Assembly (NCBI GenBank): GCA_930367205.1
Contig: OV884012.1
Coordinates: forward strand, 57,681,239-57,745,238
Source of the DNA: Acanthosoma haemorrhoidale
Taxonomy: Eukaryota; Arthropoda; Insecta; Hemiptera; Acanthosomatidae
Direction: 5' to 3'
Length of the DNA: 64,000 nt
A program made the translations under genes and the position numbers. Shown piece by piece: positions 60,701-64,000 of the stretch. Below the pieces are notes generated by a model that worked only from the letters and a program-made list of their open reading frames with translations, made no database searches and was not told the origin of the DNA. Numbering within the stretch: position 1 is the stretch's first letter; each line of letters starts with the position of its first letter.

Positions 60701-60902
60701 CACCCTCGGTAGACTCTCACTACCTTCCTGATTCCATCTGCCTTTTTAGGCATTCCACACCCTATATCCTTCTCATACATCCTTCAAATGGGGGACTCCC
60801 CTTAGTGAAAGGCACTCATTAGCCCAAAATAATTTTCCTTTATTTTTCTCACATCCTATTTTTATAAGTTTGAGAGCTAAGGAAAAAAAAAAAAAAAAAA
60901 AA
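60701..60902 (+). mobile_element. Family B short 3' copy with 10-bp TSD
   Basis: About 200 bp of a diverged family B 3' UTR: GGTAG-ACTCTCA-CTACC stem-loop, a TGCCTTTTTAGGCA hairpin (about 60749-60762), CCTTTATTTTTCTCACATCC, and the end GAGAGCTAAGG plus an A run. It is flanked by ATATCTCGTC at 60691-60700 and 60903-60912. It contains no coding sequence, being strongly 5'-truncated. Confidence 0.9.
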
Positions 60903-60912
60903 ATATCTCGTC

Positions 60913-63900
60913 TGGGACTTCATCTAGTGAAAGGCTATTACCAATCCAAGATAAGTATCCTTTTTATTTTTGGTCATTATACTTTTAAAAAATGCAAACC
61001 AATATTAGTAGAAAACAGAATTTGTATAAAATGTAGCTAACCTACAGGAAATATAATAAAGAAATGGTAAACAGATTCGTTTGTCGAATCTATACTGTAA
61101 CATATATTAATTTTTTAACAAGAGGATATACAAATAAAATAAAAACTAAATAAATAAAAAAGATGAACTTCATGATGATTGCAGAAATATCATCATACTC
61201 TCATGAATTAATGACCAATGAAATCCAGTTCCATGGATCACATTGATTTTGAGATTTATAATGTTATAGTAAAATTTATATACTGTATAAACTTTCGCAT
61301 GAATTCTAAAATAAGGATATGTTTTACACAAGGAAAGTTAAAATTGTTTCAATTTATTTTTGTATATTAAGTGCATTGATAGTTATGACCTGCCACCCTA
61401 CCGATATTCTGGAATGTGTTCATAGAAATAAAAGATTAGGGGACCTCATTCGCTGCCACTTCAGAAGGTACAATAAACAAGAAAATGGTGAGAATATTGT
61501 AAGATAACTTTATCTCAAAGTAACTGGAAACTACTTGAGGGAAAGATCGATAGATGGTGTAAAAAAAATAGAAGAAAATGTAGAAAGAGGAATGCAGTAG
61601 GTAAGAGATCTTAACCGGGCTGCTAGGTGCAAATGAGCCTGTTGAACACATGTAAATCCGTTGTCTCCGGCCCTAGTTATCTGCCTCCTGTATAAGGACA
61701 TTTGTTCGTCGCTAACGCTCAAATGAATGCAAATCTATTCGTGGGTCCCCGCAACCCGCAATTGTTATCTTCTTCGTTAGCTTGAACCTCAGCTCCACCT
61801 AACTCATGATTGATCTTCCGCCCTTGCTCCTTATGGGCCGAATCCTCCGTTCCCACATTTTATCTCTTTTCTTTATTACTCCATTAGTTTGCGGAATTCC
61901 GACTGATACAGTATATATAACGGTTCAGACCATTAGCGAAATCAAATGGTAGAGATCGGTAAAAATCGGGCATGTCCCTCGGGAGACGACGGGTAAAAAT
62001 TTCGAAGCTATTAGGTCGACACATTTTTTCGAAGCTGAAGAAAGAAACGGAACAAGACAAAAAAAAACGTTCTCGGGGAAGGGGAGGTGTGAGAAAAATT
62101 TAGAACTCCTTTTCAAACTGATATTTTACTTTTAAACAAAACCTTAGTTCGGGGTCTCCAACCATTTTCTGTCTAACAGAACATTCAGGAAAATCGGTCG
62201 AGCGGCAGGCATCATTTATTTTTTCAACATAAAACTATGATTGGACATAACTAATAATACGCGTTATATATAAAACAAAAATATTTAATTCCAAAAATTA
62301 AAACATATTGTTTATGTACATAACAAATAATTATTTACTAATGCAGACATGGAATAAAAAAAAATATGAATTTCATAGTCAATATAATTGCCACTGCAAT
62401 TCATTCGCTATTGAATCTTAATGAGGAGAGTATGATGATATTCCCTGCACACAAGCATAATGCTCGTCGAGATCTGTACTTTGATTTTATAATACTCATT
62501 GCTGAAAAAATTAATTCATAGAATTATGTGGGACCAAACAATGAATTTACCTTGTCTGATAATTTTTTTTAAAATGAAAAATCTGTTTTGTCCATTTTAA
62601 GCTTATTTTACATATGGACACATATAATTTTAACATTTTCATTACATTAAGTGAAGCCGTTTGGCTCGCACTATCAAAACATGTTTGTTTTCTTGTTTAA
62701 GATTGATAGAAGAAATATTCTTAACAAAACCATAATGTAAATAGATAATTAGTTTGAAACAGTTATTCGTATATGTCTCTAATTTAAACTAATTACTAAA
62801 AAAATCTTGAGCTAATTACTTAATAATTTAGTAGTCAAACAGTTTATTTTTTACTGCCAACATACACTAGTACATTCTCACGGACCTTATTAAATCATTG
62901 TAAAAAAATTGTATTGTAAGTTATTGACCAAATATATTTCATTTTAATTAATATATCATTGATAACCCGTTGGTTTTTACGTTGATATTCTTACTAGCAG
63001 CTGTAGTTTTGATCAGGAATTACATAGTTGACCTCTCCGATTCAGAACTTTGTCAATCGCGAAGCTGGTGCTGAGTCTAATTATTTCTTTTGTTTTGTTT
63101 TATTTGTATTTTTTTTTTGCATCGAATGAAAATGTCTATCATAAATAAAACATCATGTTTCATAGCTTTCATATCTTAGAGTTACTATTAGTTAAAATTC
63201 ATGTTATATGACAGTACATTCTAACGAATATCACAATAGTTTTAAGGATATAATAATTCCAATTAATTTAACCGGAAATTATAGATGGAATACCTTTGGG
63301 AGTTTTCTTTATCGTCTTTTGTGATATGCTAACCCTGGAAAAACAAATGAAGACTTTAATATTTAAATATATCTAGAAATTGAGAGTTAAAGAATTGGGT
63401 CTGATTTTTTTTCAAACTTTCTGTATAGGTAATAAATCATCAAAACATAATCAGTATATCTCGATCTCTTTTGGATTATATTATCCAAATTCAAGATATA
63501 TTTAATATATTTGTGACAAGTAGCGCAGAACTGGTGAAAGGCTGTCACTTCTCTTGTCACTTTAATTAATGTAGTTCGAGTTTGGGTTTTTAATCATTCG
63601 AGTTCATTTCAGGGCTAGAGATTTGCTATTGCCTGACCAGGCTTTAGGCAAGCTTGAGGTTGACTACTTTCCTTGGTACGTTCAGGCCAATGGTCTTCTG
63701 TAGATAGGCCACACTTTGATATAAATAATGGAGAGACATTGTACAAACCACGTACACATTGCACAAAAAGTGTACAAGTTACTCCGGAATAGCAACCATC
63801 GTTCTGACTTGAGAAGAATACAGCCAATATAATATTATATGTAAGTCATTCTTCCTCTGCAGGTTTAAGAGCTATTAATCCACTAGTAATGATTATTAAT

Positions 63901-64000
63901 TAAAACTAACAGTCCTCTAGCCTATAAGCCTTTTATCTGTTGCTAACAGCTATAATGACCACAGTTTCAGAGAACACTTATGATTAGATGTATGTTACAA
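60913..64000. other. AT-rich end of window, nothing recognised
   Basis: No gene, RNA or mobile element that I can support. A GC-richer patch lies at about 61600-62100. Several open frames of 60-70 codons occur by chance. Confidence 0.5.

Overview
The window reads as AT-rich, repeat-dense nuclear DNA from an arthropod, most likely an insect. The reasons are Jockey-like non-LTR retrotransposons, a decayed copy of a protein family I know mainly from aphids, spiders and other arthropods, long gene-free AT-rich stretches, microsatellites and a satellite array. I could not identify the species, and I saw no convincing host exon. Nearly every long open frame belongs to a retrotransposon.

Two non-LTR families dominate (labels are mine). 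Family A has one apparently complete copy at 48173-52884 (+): a structured 5' UTR, ORF1 (gag-like, three CCHC knuckles), ORF2 (AP endonuclease plus reverse transcriptase) and a 3' UTR. Two long 5'-truncated copies are nearly identical to it, at 21852-24025 (-) and 41530-43742 (+). A short copy lies at 53773-54255 (-) with a perfect 12-bp target-site duplication. About ten older 3' fragments are scattered at 2.6, 12.9, 14.4, 25.5, 27.4, 34.2, 35.9, 37.8, 39.1, 44.0 and 47.0 kb. Family B has three 3' fragments: 20.27-20.99 kb (+), 56.63-56.99 kb (-) and 60.70-60.90 kb (+, with a 10-bp target-site duplication).

Other contents are: a nearly collinear but broken pseudogene of a widespread arthropod Cys-rich protein family at 6.49-7.20 kb; a 17-unit array of a 98-bp satellite at 58.3-60.0 kb with dimer/trimer higher-order order; a duplicated ~450-bp block next to two family A fragments (26.9 and 38.6 kb) that looks like a 3' transduction or segmental duplication; a TA/GA microsatellite at 3.5 kb; and several perfect inverted repeats.

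The most unusual observation is the translation layout of the complete family A element. ORF2 follows ORF1 in the same frame, separated by one UAA. It begins GUG and has no AUG until codon 857 of 896. ORF1's AUG overlaps the stop of a three-codon upstream ORF and sits inside a predicted hairpin. The RNA 3' ends also carry conserved stem-loops; in family B the stem shows compensatory changes around an invariant loop.
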